Source of the DNA: Micrococcaceae bacterium Sec5.1
GTDB lineage: Bacteria > Actinomycetota > Actinomycetes > Actinomycetales > Micrococcaceae
NCBI GenBank assembly: GCA_039636795.1
Contig: CP143430.1
Span: 806,001-870,000, forward strand
DNA: 64,000 nt
Direction of reading: 5' to 3'
Shown piece after piece: positions 62,245 to 64,000 of the stretch. A program made the position numbers and the translations under genes. The notes under the pieces were generated by a model. It saw only the letters and a program-made list of their open reading frames with translations. It made no database searches and had not been told where the DNA came from. Positions within the stretch are counted from its first letter, which is position 1; each line of letters starts with the position of its first letter.

Positions 62245-62272
62245 ATGCCCCGGGTTCGTGAACCCGGGGCAT
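62245..62272 (-). terminator. Terminator after tRNA-Ser(TGA)
   Basis: ATGCCCCGGGTT and AACCCGGGGCAT, perfect 12-base stem with CGTG loop, followed by TTTTTGGC on the minus strand. Confidence 0.9.
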
Positions 62273-62276
62273 CTGC

Positions 62277-62367
62277 TGGCGGAAGGTAAGGGATTTGAAC
62301 CCTTGGTACGGGGTTACCGCACACTGGTTTTCAAGACCAGCTCCTTAGGCCGCTCGGACAACCTTCC
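62277..62367 (-). tRNA. tRNA-Ser (anticodon TGA)
   Basis: Acceptor stem GGAAGGT / ACCTTCC, D arm TGTCCGAGCGGCC, anticodon stem CTGGT/ACCAG with loop CTTGAAA giving TGA, a long variable arm and T arm AGGGTTCAAATCCCT. Discriminator G and encoded CCA (62279-62277). Confidence 0.96.
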
Positions 62368-62469
62368 CTGCCTAGTAGTGTTTCATAGGGAGTTGGCTGT
62401 TCCAAAACATCACGTGCTCCAGTCCCTGCCCCGGGCCTGGATGTACAAGCAAGAAACCGGGAGTTCGTC

Positions 62470-63453
62470 ATGAAAGCCGTCTTTATTTCCGAACCAGGCG
62501 GACCCGAAGTCCTCGAAGTCCGTGACGTACCGGCACCGGTGCCGGGCGAGGGCGAAGTACTGATCGACGTCGTAGCTGCTGGCCTCAACCGTGCCGACGT
62601 CCAGCAACGCCGTGGCTTCTACCCACCACCGCCAGGGGCCTCGGAAATTCCCGGACTGGAGGTATCCGGCCGCATCGCCGCGTTCGGGCCAGGAGTCACC
62701 AAAGCCTTCTCAGTGGGAGACAAAGTAGTGGCGCTGTTGTCGGGCGGGGGATATGCCCAGCAGGTCGCCGTGCCCGCAGAGCAAGTACTGCGACTTCCCG
62801 ACGGCGTAGACCTGGTCACCGCTGCGGCACTGCCCGAGGTGGCGGCAACCGTGTACTCGAACCTCGTCATGACGGCCCAGCTACAACCCGGGGAGACTGT
62901 GCTCATCCACGGCGCCACCGGCGGCATCGGCACCATGGCCATCCAGCTCGCCAAGGCGTACGGGGCAAAGGTAGCCACCACCGCCGGCTCTGACGAAAAA
63001 GTTGGCACAGCAAAGGCCTTCCTCGGTGCCGACATCGCCATCAATTACAACGAGGAAGACTTCCCTGAAAGCCTCAAGGCTCAAAACGGAGGCAAAGGCG
63101 CGGACGTGATCCTCGACGTCGTGGGCGCCAAGTACCTGCAACAGAACATCGAAGCCCTCGCCGACTACGGCAGGCTGATCGTCATCGGCCTGCAGGGCGG
63201 AAGCAAAGCCGAGATAAATCTGGGGCAACTGCTCAGCAAGCGCGCCGCTGTGATCGGCACGGCTCTTCGGCCCCGGCCGGTGGCCGAAAAGGGCATCATC
63301 ATGTCCGCCGTACGGGAGTCCGTGTGGCCCATGCTCGCAGATGGCCGCATCAAGCCTCTGGTGGCCAAATCATTTCCGCTGGATCGGGTCCGCGAGGCAC
63401 ATGAATACTTTGATTCCGGAGAGCACGTAGGAAAGGTCCTCCTGCTCCTCTAA
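62470..63453 (+). CDS. qor: NAD(P)H:quinone oxidoreductase (zinc-less MDR family)
   Basis: 327 residues of the PIG3/QOR type. The N-terminus is MKAVFISEPGGPEVLEVRDV, then GLNRADVQQRRGFYPPPPGA and EIPGLEVSGRI; the NADPH loop is VLIHGATGGIGTMAIQLAKA. No zinc-ligand Cys cluster is present, as expected for this branch. It likely reduces quinones with NADPH. The PadR-type regulator gene begins 62 bases later and may control it. Confidence 0.9.
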   Translation: MKAVFISEPGGPEVLEVRDVPAPVPGEGEVLIDVVAAGLNRADVQQRRGFYPPPPGASEIPGLEVSGRIAAFGPGVTKAFSVGDKVVALLSGGGYAQQVAVPAEQVLRLPDGVDLVTAAALPEVAATVYSNLVMTAQLQPGETVLIHGATGGIGTMAIQLAKAYGAKVATTAGSDEKVGTAKAFLGADIAINYNEEDFPESLKAQNGGKGADVILDVVGAKYLQQNIEALADYGRLIVIGLQGGSKAEINLGQLLSKRAAVIGTALRPRPVAEKGIIMSAVRESVWPMLADGRIKPLVAKSFPLDRVREAHEYFDSGEHVGKVLLLL

Positions 63454-63515
63454 CAGTCACAGCAGCCCCTTCCACGCAGGACGTCCGCCAACCACCCCCA
63501 GTAGCGAGGAGCCTC

Positions 63516-64000
63516 ATGTCCATCCGGCACAGTCTGCTTGCCCTGCTTCAGGACCAGCCCCGGTATGGCTATGAGCTGCGCGTGGAATTCGAGGACCGCA
63601 CGGGTGCTGCCTGGCCACTGAACATCGGTCAGGTGTACACCACGCTGGACCGGCTTGAGCGCGATGGCCTTGTCAGCAAAGACGGCGACGACGGCGGCGG
63701 CCACGTGGTTTACAGCATCACTGACGCCGGGGTCGAGGAAGTTGCGGCCTGGTTTGAGGGAGCCGTTGACCGCGACAACCCGCCGAGGAATGAAATTGCG
63801 ATCAAGCTTGCGCTCGCCGTGACACTGCCGGGCGTGGACGCCTCGGCTGTCATCCAGTCCCAACGCGAAGTTTCCGTTCGCGCCCTGCAGGAACATACGC
63901 AAACGCGGAAGGCCGTCTCAGCCAACCAACGCTCCTCAGACACCGCATGGCTCCTGGTGCTCGATTCCCTGATCTTTCAAGCCGAGGCGGAAGTGCGCTG
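63516..64000 (+). CDS. PadR family transcriptional regulator (cut by window edge)
   Basis: About 161 residues are visible. Winged helix: MSIRHSLLALLQDQPRYGYE, LRVEFEDRTGAAWPLNIGQV, YTTLDRLERDGLVSK, with wing HVVYSITDAG. A C-terminal helical dimerisation domain follows (EIAIKLALAVTLPGV, then SQREVSVRALQEHTQ). It has GGAG four bases before the ATG. PadR proteins repress nearby enzyme or transporter genes; the quinone oxidoreductase gene upstream or genes beyond the edge are candidates. Confidence 0.88.
   Translation, partial: MSIRHSLLALLQDQPRYGYELRVEFEDRTGAAWPLNIGQVYTTLDRLERDGLVSKDGDDGGGHVVYSITDAGVEEVAAWFEGAVDRDNPPRNEIAIKLALAVTLPGVDASAVIQSQREVSVRALQEHTQTRKAVSANQRSSDTAWLLVLDSLIFQAEAEVR

Overview
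The window is a chromosomal segment of a high-GC actinobacterium. Gene content (YcnI copper operon, SiaEFGI-like sialic acid locus, GTP-type PEP carboxykinase, an actinobacterial 6-PTP-synthase-like/GT4 cluster, a c-di-AMP riboswitch before a cell-wall lytic enzyme) points to Micrococcaceae, most likely Arthrobacter or Paenarthrobacter. The genus is inferred from protein character, not from a search. Most of the window is core-like; two tRNA-Ser loci carry accessory DNA.

Layout. 1-9.6 kb: Lhr helicase (cut by the left edge), a copper/YcnI operon, small enzymes, an aromatic-acid MFS carrier beside a broken gene, and a membrane glycosyltransferase. 9.6-11.2 kb: a 1.3-kb islet bounded by direct repeats of the tRNA-Ser(CGA) 3' end plus its terminator; its only gene is an Abi_2/AbiF-type HEPN protein with a structured, RNA-like leader. 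11.3-13.7 kb: a three-gene operon (MDR dehydrogenase, variant 6-pyruvoyltetrahydropterin synthase, GT4 glycosyltransferase) that may make a glycosylated pterin-like compound. 13.7-20 kb: winged-helix YcaQ-like protein, VOC proteins, tadA, upp, HAD phosphatase, PLP decarboxylase and MerR regulator. 20-25.9 kb: a lytic transglycosylase behind a c-di-AMP riboswitch, a two-component system, a receiver-less winged-helix protein and a SixA-type phosphatase. 25.9-33.5 kb: LysR/EamA pair, a basic-tailed membrane protein, a TetR/YhgE/degenerate-ABC operon with a palindromic operator, and a frameshifted flavoprotein disulfide reductase.

33.6-43 kb: a sialic acid operon on the minus strand (substrate-binding protein, permease, permease-ATPase fusion, ATPase, NanA-like aldolase, ROK kinase NanK, epimerase NanE) with a divergent FadR/GntR regulator and candidate operators. 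It would import sialic acid and convert it to GlcNAc-6-phosphate. 43-53 kb: tRNA-Arg, pckG, flavohemoglobin hmp with an NsrR-like Rrf2 regulator and a dyad between them, phosphomannomutase, RecQ with a phosphoribosyltransferase-like tail, and a DHA2 efflux pump.

53-56.6 kb: a second accessory patch ending at tRNA-Ser(GCT): an orphan HicB-like antitoxin, a small His-rich protein, a GNAT-like protein, and a prophage remnant (tail-fibre-like protein with a polysaccharide deacetylase domain, a coupled 30-codon ORF and a truncated ORF). 56.8-64 kb: prolyl oligopeptidase, FAD/NAD-binding protein, two-domain VOC protein, tRNA-Ser(TGA), quinone oxidoreductase, and a PadR regulator cut by the right edge.

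The best candidates for something new are the AbiF islet with its RNA-like leader and the pterin-like/glycosyltransferase operon. A family of inverted REP-like units at gene 3' ends, the YhgE operon with a catalytically degenerate ABC subunit, and the deacetylase-bearing phage remnant are also worth attention.
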